NCBI GenBank assembly: GCA_903938955.1
Contig: CAJAFJ010000744.1
Location: forward strand, 1 to 19,440
Source of the DNA: an uncultured beta proteobacterium
Lineage (GTDB): Bacteria > Pseudomonadota > Gammaproteobacteria > Burkholderiales > Burkholderiaceae
DNA length: 19,440 nt
Direction of reading: 5' to 3'
Under the pieces are notes generated by a model. That model did no database searches. It was not told where the DNA came from and saw only the letters and a list, made by a program, of their open reading frames with translations. Positions 1-8,051 of this stretch are shown here, in pieces. Made by a program: the position numbers and the translations under genes. Positions within the stretch are counted from its first letter, which is position 1. Each line of letters begins with the position of its first letter.

Positions 1-267
1 GAGGACATCAACGTGCGCGACTGGGCCGATGTGATCTGGGCCATCACCACCCGCATGGACCCCAGCCGCGACACGCTGCTGGTGGACAGCACCCCGATCG
101 ACTACCTCGACTTCGCCTCGCCCGTCAGCGGCCTGGGCAGCAAGATGGGTCTGGACGCCACCAACAAATGGCCCGGTGAAACCAGCCGCGAATGGGGCCG
201 CACGATGACGATGACACCGGAGGTAACCGCCAAGGTCGATCAGATGTGGCAGACGCTGGGTTTATAA
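1..267 (+). CDS. ubiD: UbiD family decarboxylase, C-terminal end (partial)
   Basis: The reading frame is open from base 1 and ends at TAA 265-267, so only the last 88 residues are present. They contain the conserved UbiD C-terminal stretch [18 protein letters not shown], followed by [20 protein letters not shown] and the ATNKWPGE segment. UbiD is the prenylated-FMN-dependent 3-octaprenyl-4-hydroxybenzoate carboxy-lyase of ubiquinone synthesis. It depends on the flavin prenyltransferase UbiX, which is not visible here. The FMN-binding and catalytic Glu regions lie off the left edge. The tail is typical of the proteobacterial ubiquinone enzyme, but a related aromatic decarboxylase cannot be excluded from this fragment. 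The true start is outside the window. Confidence 0.9.
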   Translation, partial: EDINVRDWADVIWAITTRMDPSRDTLLVDSTPIDYLDFASPVSGLGSKMGLDATNKWPGETSREWGRTMTMTPEVTAKVDQMWQTLGL

Positions 268-409
268 GCCGAAACGGGCCATGGCTAATCAAGCGCTGAC
301 CCTGCACATGGTCGCCATTTTGAAATGACCGATCTGACGTGCGGTTCCTAGCCTTAGACGCGCCATGCAGGACGGCTGGACTACTTTCGCATAGCGAATT
401 GTGGTCGTG

Positions 410-847
410 TCAAGCCCGCTGAAGCCCGTCAAGCCGGGCGCGAAAAGCGGCGGGCACCGGCGCGGTTTTGCGCGTGGCGTAGTCAAAATACACGATACCA
501 GTTTTGCCGCGTGCCACCTCGCGCTGGCTCGATTGTTCGTGCATGCACCACAGCAGATCGCAGCCCTTGCTGCCAAAGTCGGCCGCCGTCATGCGCACCA
601 CCATCACCTCGCCGTGAAACGCCTCCGAGCGGTATTGCAGCGCGGCATCCGACACCACAATGCCGACGCCGTCCACATCCAGTTCGGTATAGCCCAGCGA
701 CTTGAAAAACCGCACCCGCGCCTCGGACACCACGGTGAGCAGGAGTGCGTTGTCCAGATGGCCGCCGTAGTTTATGTGGCTGCCATACAGCGCGATGTCG
801 GTGGAGAAGGCGAAGTGTTCGGGGAGTTCGATGTGGATGCGGGCCAT
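410..847 (-). CDS. Acyl-CoA thioesterase-like hotdog-fold protein
   Basis: This 145-residue protein has the length of a single hotdog domain of the 4HBT (YbgC/FadM-like) thioesterase family. Near the N-terminus, HINYGGHLDNA (about residues 24-34) matches the active-site loop and start of the central helix of this family, where a conserved Asp sits near a conserved Asn/His. Family members hydrolyse acyl-CoA thioesters in the cytoplasm, but the substrate cannot be read from sequence. The ATG is at 845-847; the frame-shifted alternatives are shadows, and I see no strong Shine-Dalgarno. The gene converges on ubiD with 142 bases between them that show no clear terminator. Being a thioesterase is well supported by motif and length; its pathway is unknown. 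Confidence 0.75.
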   Translation of the reverse strand: MARIHIELPEHFAFSTDIALYGSHINYGGHLDNALLLTVVSEARVRFFKSLGYTELDVDGVGIVVSDAALQYRSEAFHGEVMVVRMTAADFGSKGCDLLWCMHEQSSQREVARGKTGIVYFDYATRKTAPVPAAFRARLDGLQRA

Positions 848-923
848 GGTGTGGGGTGTCGGTGACGATGCCCGCAGGAGCGCGGGGAATCTGTAGCGGC
901 AAATTTTAGGGTCTGGCTAGCGA

Positions 924-1172
924 TCAGCCCACCACCGACCAACCGGCGTGCAGGTTGACCTTGTTGTTCTCATAATCCCACACCGTGCCGCAGCGGTCGC
1001 AGCAGTAACGGGTAACGGTGACCTGGCCGTGGGGGCGGTGTTCTTTGCGGTTGACGCCTTGCACCAACTCGGCGTGGCCGGGGGCGCGGCGCCAGTTTTG
1101 CTGAACGCCAGCGCATGAATCGCACAGCTCTTTCTTGGGTAATTCGGTCGGTTGGTTCAAGTCTTGGGTCAT
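924..1172 (-). CDS. Small zinc-ribbon-like hypothetical protein
   Basis: I choose the ATG at 1170-1172, giving 82 residues; an ATG five codons upstream (1185-1187) is also in frame. The preceding GAAGAG is a weak ribosome binding site. The protein has a CxxC pair (C17, C20) and a CCxxC cluster (C57, C58, C61), followed by GTVWDYEN, which resembles a small treble-clef or zinc-ribbon arrangement with about 36 residues between the knuckles. It has no signal peptide or membrane segment and the sequence is hydrophilic. I do not recognise the family. It stands alone between the thioesterase and the divergent hyp operon. It is not HypA: it lacks the N-terminal Met-His-Glu nickel motif and the second full CxxC. 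Confidence 0.55.
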   Translation of the reverse strand: MTQDLNQPTELPKKELCDSCAGVQQNWRRAPGHAELVQGVNRKEHRPHGQVTVTRYCCDRCGTVWDYENNKVNLHAGWSVVG

Positions 1173-1408
1173 GTGGCTGCTCTTCATTAATACGGGAAAT
1201 GGGTTGCCACAGGAGTCGTATTGCCCTGGGCGCTGGGGGTCGATTGTCGCCGCTCGGTCGCCGAAGGCCAAATACCGGCGAGGCCACCCTCCCCAGCGGG
1301 TGCCCGTTCAGGTGTTTTTCGCAAAGTCAACGGGCTCATCAGCGCTTACGATCCGTGTGTGCAGCATAAATTGACGACCTTGGTTTTGAACAAGCAGGAG
1401 AGACAACG
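1173..1408. other. Divergent intergenic region upstream of hypB
   Basis: These 236 bases separate the zinc-ribbon gene (-) from hypB (+). The clear element is the hypB ribosome binding site AGGAG at 1396-1400, eight bases before the ATG. I looked for sigma-54 elements (GG and GC doublets spaced as in TGGCAC-N5-TTGC), which drive hyp operons in some bacteria, and for an FNR-like TTGAT-N4-ATCAA box. Neither is convincing. TTGACG at 1371-1376 lacks a matching -10 at proper spacing. The promoter of the hyp operon is therefore unresolved. Confidence 0.4.
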
Positions 1409-2329
1409 ATGTGTGTAGTTTGCGGATGCGCAGAAACAGGGGCCCACACCGGTGCCCACCCGAACCAGTCCCTGGTGGTGAAGGATGCCCAAGGTGACCT
1501 GCACTTTGGTGCCGGCGCGGCCCGGGTGTCGGTGCCGGGTATGAGTCAGGCCCGGGCGATCAAGTTAGAGACTGACATATTGGGTGAAAACAACCGGATC
1601 GCGCAGCAAAACCGCCACCACTTTGAAGCCCATGGTGTGACGGCCCTGAACCTGGTGTCCAGCCCCGGCTCGGGCAAAACCACGCTGCTGTGCGCCACCA
1701 TTGAAGCCCTGAAAGCCCGTCAGCCCACGCTGCATGTGGCGGTGATTGAAGGCGACCAGCAAACCAGTTTTGATGCCGACCGTATTCGCGCCACGGGGGC
1801 GCCTGCGGTGCAGATCAACACCGGCAAGGGCTGCCATCTGGACGCGCCCATGGTGGCGCAGGCGTTTGCCCAGCTGCACCAGCACCACGGCGCCGCTGAA
1901 CACAGCCACCATGATCACGGGCACGGGCACGGTCATGACCATGGCCACAGTCATGACGACGCGCACAGCCTGCTGTTCATCGAGAACGTCGGCAACCTGG
2001 TCTGCCCGGCCATGTGGGACCTGGGGGAGGCGGCCAAAGTCGCCATCCTGTCCGTGACCGAAGGTGAAGACAAGCCGCTCAAATACCCCGACATGTTTGC
2101 CGCCTCGCAACTGATGGTGCTGAACAAAATCGACTTGCTGCCGCATGTGCGTTTTGATGTGCAGCGCTGCATAGAGTTGGCGCGCCGCGTCAACCCCGGC
2201 ATTGAAATCATCCAGCTGTCGGCCACCACGGGCGAAGGCATGGCGGCCTGGCTGGACTGGCTGGGTGCGGCCATGCAACACCAGCCCCACACGCCTACCC
2301 ATGCCCACGCCCACACGCACACGGCCTGA
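1409..2329 (+). CDS. hypB: Hydrogenase nickel incorporation GTPase HypB
   Basis: HypB is the GTPase and nickel chaperone that, with HypA, loads Ni into the large subunit of [NiFe] hydrogenases. The protein (306 residues) opens with MCVVCGC, the CxxCGC high-affinity nickel site. It continues with the P-loop SSPGSGKT (84-91), the GCH metal/dimer-interface motif (Cys142-His143), ENVGNLVCP (192-200) and NKID (239-242). The start is secure: AGGAG lies eight bases upstream and the Cys motif must begin at residue 2. Two features are unusual. A His-rich insert with 14 histidines lies at 157-186, between the GCH motif and ENVGN, and a second His-alternating tail with six histidines lies at 291-304. 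In most His-rich HypBs the His tract follows the N-terminal Cys motif. It is the first gene of a tight operon; TGATG couples it to hypF. No hypA is adjacent. Confidence 0.97.
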   Translation: MCVVCGCAETGAHTGAHPNQSLVVKDAQGDLHFGAGAARVSVPGMSQARAIKLETDILGENNRIAQQNRHHFEAHGVTALNLVSSPGSGKTTLLCATIEALKARQPTLHVAVIEGDQQTSFDADRIRATGAPAVQINTGKGCHLDAPMVAQAFAQLHQHHGAAEHSHHDHGHGHGHDHGHSHDDAHSLLFIENVGNLVCPAMWDLGEAAKVAILSVTEGEDKPLKYPDMFAASQLMVLNKIDLLPHVRFDVQRCIELARRVNPGIEIIQLSATTGEGMAAWLDWLGAAMQHQPHTPTHAHAHTHTA

Positions 2330-3531
2330 TGTCGTCCGATTTACCGACTGTTCTGGCTTGCGGTGCGTGGCTTAAAAATGCCGCGTGCCTGCTGTCGCCC
2401 GGCGCCACGCAATGGTCCGCCGTGCATGGCGACTTGAGCGACCCGCAGGCGTGCCGGGCGCTCGACAGCGCGGCCCGCGCCCTGTTGCAAGCGGCGCCGC
2501 AGCCGGTCGCGGCCATCGCCCATGACCTGCACCCCGACTTTTACAGCACGCGCCTGGCGATCGCGCTGGCGCACGAGCGGGGCATTCCCGCCATCGGCGT
2601 ACAGCACCACCATGCCCATATTGCCGCTGTCATGGCCGAGCACGGCGTGCAAGAGCCCGTCATCGGCCTGGCGCTGGATGGTGTGGGGCTGGGCACCGAC
2701 GGCCAGGCCTGGGGCGGTGAACTGCTGTGGGTGGCCCCGCAACGTTGGCAGCGCCTGGGGCACCTGTACCCCCTGGCTTTGCCGGGCGGCGACGTGGCCG
2801 CGCGCGAACCCTGGCGCATGGCGGCGGCGGCGCTGCATGCGCTGGGGCGCACGGCGGAGATCGGTCCCCGCTTCACCCCCATGGTCGGCAAGACCGCCGC
2901 CGACATGGTGCAGCGCATGCTGACGCGTGGCATCAACTGCCCGAGCACCAGCAGCACCGGGCGCTGGTTTGATGCGGCGGCGGGTGTTTTGGGCCTCCGT
3001 GTTCGCCAAAGCCACGAAGCCGAAGCCGCGATGGCGCTGGAACAGCGCGCACAAGCCTGGTTGCTGCAACACGGCACCCCCGTCATCAAGCACGGGCTGG
3101 ACCTGAGCGACCCCAGCCAACTCGACCTGCGCCCCCTGCTGACCCAACTGTTTGAAGTCCCTTTGCGCGACGGTGGCGTGCCCGCCGCAGCCGCCTGGTT
3201 TCATCTGGCGCTGGCCGATGCGCTGGCCGAGTGGGCGGCGCTGGCGGCGCAACGCAGGCAGGTTCAAACCGTGTGTCTGGGCGGCGGCTGTTTTGCCAAC
3301 CAACTGCTGACCAGCCGGGTCACCGCCGGGCTGCAAGCGCGCAGGCTGCGGGTGCTATTGCCGCAGCAGCATGCCTGTGGCGACGCGGGGTTGGCGCTGG
3401 GTCAGGCCTGGGTAGTGGCGCACCATCTATCGACATGCCATGCAAGAGCAACGCCCGCGGGTTCAACGTGGGCTGGCGCCTCCATTTATCCTGTTTCTTC
3501 GTCTGACCATGAAAGTCTGCCATGTGCCTAG
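2329..3531 (+). CDS. hypF: Short HypF: Kae1-like carbamoyltransferase domain only
   Basis: The 400 residues correspond to the C-terminal Kae1/TsaD-like half of HypF. Visible motifs are HDLHPDFYST (65-74), the metal-binding HHHAH (93-97), LALDGVGLGTDGQAWGGELL (114-133), STSSTGRWFDAAAGVLG, CLGGGCFANQLL and ACGDAGLALGQA. HypF makes the thiocarbamoyl group on the HypE C-terminal Cys that becomes the CN ligands of the hydrogenase iron. Full-length HypF is about 750 residues, with acylphosphatase, zinc-finger and YrdC-like domains ahead of this one; all three are missing. No upstream remnant exists because hypB fills that space. The ATG at 2329 overlaps the hypB stop (TGATG). A short HypF1 of about 390 residues is known from Cupriavidus/Ralstonia eutropha, so this is probably a real variant rather than a broken gene. 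About 30 non-conserved residues follow the domain, and the last 10 bases overlap hypC. Confidence 0.9.
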   Translation: MSSDLPTVLACGAWLKNAACLLSPGATQWSAVHGDLSDPQACRALDSAARALLQAAPQPVAAIAHDLHPDFYSTRLAIALAHERGIPAIGVQHHHAHIAAVMAEHGVQEPVIGLALDGVGLGTDGQAWGGELLWVAPQRWQRLGHLYPLALPGGDVAAREPWRMAAAALHALGRTAEIGPRFTPMVGKTAADMVQRMLTRGINCPSTSSTGRWFDAAAGVLGLRVRQSHEAEAAMALEQRAQAWLLQHGTPVIKHGLDLSDPSQLDLRPLLTQLFEVPLRDGGVPAAAAWFHLALADALAEWAALAAQRRQVQTVCLGGGCFANQLLTSRVTAGLQARRLRVLLPQQHACGDAGLALGQAWVVAHHLSTCHARATPAGSTWAGASIYPVSSSDHESLPCA

Positions 3532-3767
3532 CCATTCCCGCCCAGCTCGTTGAGTTGCTGCCCAACGACCAAGCGATTGTTGACCTGGGCGGCATCCGCA
3601 AACAAATTTCCATCGCCCTGGTGCCGGGTGTCGTGGTCGGCGACTACGTCATCGTGCACGTCGGCCACGCCATTGGCTGCATCGACCCCGAAGAAGCCGC
3701 ACACACGCTGGCGCTGTTTGGCGAAATGGCCGCGTTTGACGCCCAACAAGCCCGGCGGCTGCCATGA
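3522..3767 (+). CDS. hypC: Hydrogenase maturation chaperone HypC
   Basis: HypC (81 residues, usual size) begins MCLAIPAQL. The N-terminal Cys2 is the invariant residue that binds the Fe(CN)2CO intermediate with HypD and contacts the hydrogenase large-subunit precursor. The middle shows the family's beta-barrel signature, with GDYVIVHVGHAIGCIDPEEA at about 42-60. The ATG at 3522 lies inside the end of hypF, and the stop overlaps the hypD start as ATGA at 3764-3767, so translation is probably coupled on both sides. The start is fixed by the need for Cys at position 2. No structural hydrogenase gene is in view, so the client hydrogenase must be encoded elsewhere. Confidence 0.96.
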   Translation: MCLAIPAQLVELLPNDQAIVDLGGIRKQISIALVPGVVVGDYVIVHVGHAIGCIDPEEAAHTLALFGEMAAFDAQQARRLP

Positions 3768-4921
3768 AATACATCGACGAGTTCCGCGACGGTGCCATCG
3801 CCCGCAAAATTGCCGACCGTATCACCGCCGAAGTGCAGCCCGGGCGACATTACAGCTTCATGGAGTTCTGCGGTGGCCACACCCATGCCATCGCGCGCTA
3901 CGGTATTGCCGAACTGCTGCCCGCCAACGTGCGCATGGTGCACGGCCCCGGCTGCCCGGTCTGCGTGCTGCCGATTGGCCGCATTGATCTGGCTATTGCG
4001 TTGGCGCTGGAGCGCAACGTCATCGTCTGCACCTACGGCGACACCATGCGCGTGCCCGCCTCCCACGGGCTCTCGCTGATCAAGGCCAAGGCCCGGGGTG
4101 GCGACATTCGCATGGTGTATTCAGGCGCCGACGCCTTGGCCATTGCGCGCCAGAACCCGGAGCGCGAAGTGGTGTTTTTCGCCATCGGTTTTGAGACCAC
4201 CACCCCGCCCACCGCGCTGATCATTCGGGATGCGCAGCGCGAAGGGCTGGCCAACTTCAGCGTGCTGTGCTGCCATGTGCTGACGCCCCCGGCCATCACG
4301 CACATTCTGGAATCGCCCGAAGTGCAGCAATTCGGCACGGTGCCGATTGACGGCTTCATCGGCCCGGCCCATGTGAGCATCATCATCGGCTCGGGGCCCT
4401 ATGAGCATTTTGCGCACACCTACCGCAAACCGGTCGTGATCGCCGGGTTTGAACCGTTGGACGTGATGCAGGCCGTGCTGATGTTGGTGCGCCAGGTCAA
4501 CGAGGGTCGGTTTGAAGTTGAAAACGAATTCACCCGGGCCGTTACCCGGGAGGGCAATCTGAGCGCCCAGGCCCTGATGGACGAGGTGTTTGAGTTGCGC
4601 ACCAGCTTTGAGTGGCGCGGCCTGGGTGAGGTGCCCTACAGCGCCCTGCAAATCCGCCCCGCCTTGGCGCCGTTTGATGCCGAACAGCGGTTTGCACTGC
4701 ACTACCAGCCGGTGGCCGACAACAAGGCCTGCGAGTGCGGCGCGATTCTGCGCGGGGTCAAAAAACCCAGCGACTGCAAAATATTTGGCACCGTCTGCAC
4801 CCCCGAAAACCCGGTTGGCTCCTGCATGGTGTCCAGCGAAGGGGCGTGCGCCGCGCATTATTCCTACGGTCGCTTCCGTGACATTGCCATCGTGGCCCAG
4901 ACGGCCACCCCCTCACTTTGA
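3764..4921 (+). CDS. hypD: Hydrogenase maturation [4Fe-4S] protein HypD
   Basis: HypD (385 residues) is the iron-sulfur scaffold on which, with HypC, the Fe(CN)2CO group is assembled. The conserved motifs are intact: FCGGHTHAIARYGI (C36), GPGCPVCVLP (C64 and C67), GFETTTP, and the C-terminal Cys-rich segment (roughly 320-365) with CECGAILRG, PSDCKIFGTVC, GSCMVSSEGACAAHY. The last holds the [4Fe-4S] ligands. C36, C64 and C67 correspond to the functional C41, C69 and C72 of the E. coli protein. The start codon overlaps the hypC stop in ATGA, a standard arrangement. Length and motifs are complete; there is no sign of decay. It acts in the cytoplasm in a HypC-HypD complex that receives CN from HypE. 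Confidence 0.97.
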   Translation: MKYIDEFRDGAIARKIADRITAEVQPGRHYSFMEFCGGHTHAIARYGIAELLPANVRMVHGPGCPVCVLPIGRIDLAIALALERNVIVCTYGDTMRVPASHGLSLIKAKARGGDIRMVYSGADALAIARQNPEREVVFFAIGFETTTPPTALIIRDAQREGLANFSVLCCHVLTPPAITHILESPEVQQFGTVPIDGFIGPAHVSIIIGSGPYEHFAHTYRKPVVIAGFEPLDVMQAVLMLVRQVNEGRFEVENEFTRAVTREGNLSAQALMDEVFELRTSFEWRGLGEVPYSALQIRPALAPFDAEQRFALHYQPVADNKACECGAILRGVKKPSDCKIFGTVCTPENPVGSCMVSSEGACAAHYSYGRFRDIAIVAQTATPSL

Positions 4922-4936
4922 CCCTGGACGTTGACC

Positions 4937-5986
4937 ATGACCCGAAAAAACTACAGCCGTCCGCTGGACCTCAAACAGGGCCGCATCGACATGGGCCACG
5001 GTGCCGGTGGACGCGCGGCGGCCCAGCTGATCGAAGAACTGTTTGTGACGGTTTTTGACAACTCTTTTCTGCGCCAGGGCGACGACGGCGCGAGCTTCCC
5101 CGTTCCGGTCGGGGGCCGCATGGTGATGGCGACCGACGGGCATGTGGTGTCGCCCCTGTTTTTCCCCGGGGGTGACGTGGGTTGCCTGAGCGTGCACGGC
5201 ACGATCAATGACGTGGCCATGTTGGGCGCGACGCCGCTGTACCTGGCGGCCAGTTTTATTCTGGAAGAAGGCTTTGCACTGAGCGAACTCAAACGCATTG
5301 TGGACAGCATGGCGGCGGCCGCGCGGGACGCGGGCGTACCGGTCATCACCGGTGACACCAAGGTGGTGGAGCGCGGCAAGGGCGACGGCGTGTTCATCAG
5401 CACCACCGGCGTGGGCGTGGTGGCGGCGGGCGTGCATATCTCGGGCAGCCATGCGCGCCCCGGGGATGTCATTTTGCTGTCCGGCACCATCGGCGACCAC
5501 GGTGTGGCGGTGATGTCCCAGCGCGAATCGCTGGAGTTTGAAACCACCATCGAGTCCGACACCGCCGCCCTGCACACCCTGGTGGCGGCGATGCTGGCCG
5601 CCGCCCCCGGTGGCGTGCGCGTGCTGCGCGACCCGACCCGCGGCGGCCTGGCCACCACCCTGAATGAAATCGCGGGCCAGTCGGGGGTCGGCATGGTGCT
5701 GGAAGAAGCGGCCATTCCGGTGTTGCCGCAAGTCGATGCCGCGTGCGAACTATTGGGTCTGGACCCGCTCTATGTGGCCAACGAGGGCAAGCTTGTGGCC
5801 ATCTGCAGCCCCGAGTCGGCGGCGGCGGTGTTGACGGCCATACAGGCGCATCCTCTGGGCGCGCGGGCGGTCCAGATTGGCGTGGTGACCGAAGACGCGC
5901 ACCACTTTGTGCAGATGAACACCCGCTTTGGCGGCCGCCGGGTGGTGGACTGGCTGAGCGGCGAGCAGTTGCCGCGCATCTGCTGA
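4937..5986 (+). CDS. hypE: Hydrogenase maturation protein HypE
   Basis: HypE (349 residues from the ATG at 4937; a TTG two codons earlier is possible but less likely) is a PurM/ThiL-fold ATPase. It dehydrates the carbamoyl group placed by HypF on its C-terminal Cys to a thiocyanate, the CN donor for the hydrogenase iron. The diagnostic C-terminus PRIC is present (C349). Other visible motifs are GRIDMGHGAGGRA near the N-terminus, a GDDGASF segment, VITGDTKVVERGKGDG and DPTRGGLATTLNEIA. The gene starts 15 bases after hypD and ends the operon. The next gene is convergent, only 25 bases away, and I see no strong terminator between them. Confidence 0.97.
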   Translation: MTRKNYSRPLDLKQGRIDMGHGAGGRAAAQLIEELFVTVFDNSFLRQGDDGASFPVPVGGRMVMATDGHVVSPLFFPGGDVGCLSVHGTINDVAMLGATPLYLAASFILEEGFALSELKRIVDSMAAAARDAGVPVITGDTKVVERGKGDGVFISTTGVGVVAAGVHISGSHARPGDVILLSGTIGDHGVAVMSQRESLEFETTIESDTAALHTLVAAMLAAAPGGVRVLRDPTRGGLATTLNEIAGQSGVGMVLEEAAIPVLPQVDAACELLGLDPLYVANEGKLVAICSPESAAAVLTAIQAHPLGARAVQIGVVTEDAHHFVQMNTRFGGRRVVDWLSGEQLPRIC

Positions 5987-6011
5987 CACGCCCAAGGGCC
6001 TCTTGCGGCAG

Positions 6012-8051
6012 TCAAACCGCTGCGTCAAACTGGATCTGGTTGCGCCCGGCGGCCTTGGCCTGGTACATGGCGGCATCGGCTTTCTTCATGACGTCCTGCA
6101 AAGACACGTCGTAGCCCCTGAACAGGGCCACCCCCAGGCTGGCGGTGCAACGGTGATCGATCAAAGAGGTGTCTGGTCCGTTGGACGCCGTGCAGAGCAG
6201 GTAGGGCATGGACAAGGCGGCCAGAATTTTGCTGGCGATCTGCTGGCCCTGCTCGGCCGCTGCGCTGGCCTCGGTGCTCAGGCCGTTGAGAATCACCACA
6301 AATTCGTCGCCACCGGTGCGCCCCACGGTGTCCACTTGCCGTATGCAGTGACGCAGCCGCTGGGCCACTTCCACCAACAGCAAGTCTCCGGTGGCGTGGC
6401 CGTGCGTGTCGTTCAGTGGCTTGAAGTTGTCAAGGTCAAGATAAATCAGCGCGCCGTAGCTGCCGCTGCGTTGCCCGCCCGCCATGGCCGACTGCAGCCG
6501 GTCTGACAGCATGCGCCGGTTGGGCAGGGTGGTGAGCGGGTCAAAGTACGCCAGGCTGCGTATGTCGTCCTCCATTTTCTTGCGCTCGGTGATGTCGTGC
6601 GCGGAGGCCGAAACGCCCAGCACCGCTCCGTCATCGCCACGGTACACGCTGGTGCTGCACACCACCTCGGTGATGTGCCCGTTGGCATGCCGCAAGCCCA
6701 AGGCGCAGTTTTTGACCGCCCCTTGCGCAAGCGTGTCAAGAAACGCGGTGTGGGCTTTGTCCGGCTCGGTGAAGTAGTTGGCAAACTCGCTCCCGATCAG
6801 CGATGGGCGTTGCCGCCCCGTGGCGAGTTCCGTGGCGTGGTTGACATCGGTGATTTTTCCGTCACAGCCGATGATGATCAGCGGGTCCTGGTTGACCTCA
6901 ATCAGCGTGCGCGCATACAGGGCGGCATCGTGTGCCTGCTTTTCCAACTGTTTGCGTTCGGTGATGTCGGCGATATAGCCGACGACCTTCATCACCTTGC
7001 CGTCACGCATCTCGGCCTGGCCCTGGGTGCGAATCCAGAGCTGGCGTTGCTTGACCGTCACAAACCGGCACTCCAGGTCGTAAGGCACGCCTTGTTCAGT
7101 GCAGAGCCAAAACGCTTTAAGAACAATTTTCCGGTCTTCAGGCGGGTAGCAGGCCGCGCTTTTTTCAATAGCGGCCTGCACCTTTTTGCCCTCGGTTTCA
7201 ACCGGCATGTCATGGATATGGAAGGTTTCCGCGGTCCAGTACATGCTGGATTTTTCAGTGTCCCACTCCCAGCCACCGATTTTTCCCAAGTGTTGGGACT
7301 GGCGCAGCAGCGTTTTGCTTTGTTGCAGGGCGCGCTCGCGGTCTTCGAGTCGATCCAGCATCGCATTGAAGTGCAGGGCCAACTGCGCGGCTTCGTCCGT
7401 GCCCGACACCTCGGCCCGCATCTGGCCATGCCCCAGCTGCAGCGCACGCGCCACGTGTTCCACCTGGCGCAGCCGGCGTGTCTGGTAGCGGGCCGTGAAT
7501 GACGCGAGCAAAGCGCCGAAAATGATTGAAAAAATCGTAAAAACCACGATGTCGCGCTTGGTTTTTGAAAATTCTGCGTCAAAGCTGTCGTTGGCCACCC
7601 CCACGCGCACCCAGCCAGTGTGCTGTTGGCCGAGCAGGATGGGCTGGGTCACATCGGTGACATGGCCACGCATCACCAAGACTCTGGGGTGGGTGGACTC
7701 GGGCAAATCGGTCAGGTATTGACCGCGGCGCGTCACGTCCTGATGCGCCAGGATCAAGCCCGCCGTGTCCAACACCATGGCATAACGCAGATCGGGGAAT
7801 TGCGCCACGCCCTGCACAATTTCCTGCAGCCCGCTGTAATCCCGCGCGCTCACCCACACACTGGATGACGTGGCCAGACTGCTGGCCAGGGCCATCACCT
7901 GTTCTTTTTGCTGCTGGGTTTCCTGGTGTTGCTGGCGCCGCAGCATTTCCCAGCCAAACAGGGACAAAACCAGGGTCAGCGCCAGTGTCACCTCGATCAC
8001 CAGTTGCCGATAAAGGGTTTTGGTCAGCGCGACCTTCAGGGTGTGAATCAT
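6012..8051 (-). CDS. Membrane HAMP-PAS-PAS-GGDEF diguanylate cyclase
   Basis: The 679-residue protein has a first membrane segment (about 17-36), a periplasmic sensing region (about 38-166), and a second membrane segment (168-187). A HAMP linker (188-240), two PAS/PAC domains (about 254-370 and 376-493, each ending in the DITERK signature) and a C-terminal GGDEF domain (about 500-675) follow. The GGDEF active site is intact at 580-584 and is preceded by the RxxD inhibitory site RQVD at 571-574, at the standard five-residue spacing. It is therefore predicted to make c-di-GMP from two GTP and to be product-inhibited. There is no EAL domain. Its ATG overlaps the stop of the upstream periplasmic binding protein gene by four bases (ATGA), so the pair is probably translated together and may signal together. 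Confidence 0.93.
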   Translation of the reverse strand: MIHTLKVALTKTLYRQLVIEVTLALTLVLSLFGWEMLRRQQHQETQQQKEQVMALASSLATSSSVWVSARDYSGLQEIVQGVAQFPDLRYAMVLDTAGLILAHQDVTRRGQYLTDLPESTHPRVLVMRGHVTDVTQPILLGQQHTGWVRVGVANDSFDAEFSKTKRDIVVFTIFSIIFGALLASFTARYQTRRLRQVEHVARALQLGHGQMRAEVSGTDEAAQLALHFNAMLDRLEDRERALQQSKTLLRQSQHLGKIGGWEWDTEKSSMYWTAETFHIHDMPVETEGKKVQAAIEKSAACYPPEDRKIVLKAFWLCTEQGVPYDLECRFVTVKQRQLWIRTQGQAEMRDGKVMKVVGYIADITERKQLEKQAHDAALYARTLIEVNQDPLIIIGCDGKITDVNHATELATGRQRPSLIGSEFANYFTEPDKAHTAFLDTLAQGAVKNCALGLRHANGHITEVVCSTSVYRGDDGAVLGVSASAHDITERKKMEDDIRSLAYFDPLTTLPNRRMLSDRLQSAMAGGQRSGSYGALIYLDLDNFKPLNDTHGHATGDLLLVEVAQRLRHCIRQVDTVGRTGGDEFVVILNGLSTEASAAAEQGQQIASKILAALSMPYLLCTASNGPDTSLIDHRCTASLGVALFRGYDVSLQDVMKKADAAMYQAKAAGRNQIQFDAAV

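Noticed and set aside
268..409. Possible remnant gene or terminator between ubiD and the thioesterase gene
   Set aside because: No stem with a T-tract and no recognisable protein or mobile-element end on either strand.
924..1172. Small Cys-rich gene near hypB considered as hypA
   Set aside because: It is in the opposite direction, lacks the Met-His-Glu nickel start of HypA and does not have two full CxxC pairs at the HypA spacing.
1340..1408. Possible sigma-54 or FNR-controlled promoter for the hyp operon
   Set aside because: No GG/GC doublets at the proper sigma-54 spacing and no TTGAT-N4-ATCAA dyad; TTGACG at 1371 has no matching -10.
2341..3336. Long minus-strand open frame opposite hypF
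   Set aside because: High-GC shadow of the hypF coding frame with low-complexity Gln/Arg-rich translation and no recognisable motif.
4121..4858. Long minus-strand frame opposite hypD
   Set aside because: Overlaps a fully conserved hypD; the translation resembles no protein family and follows third-position GC bias.
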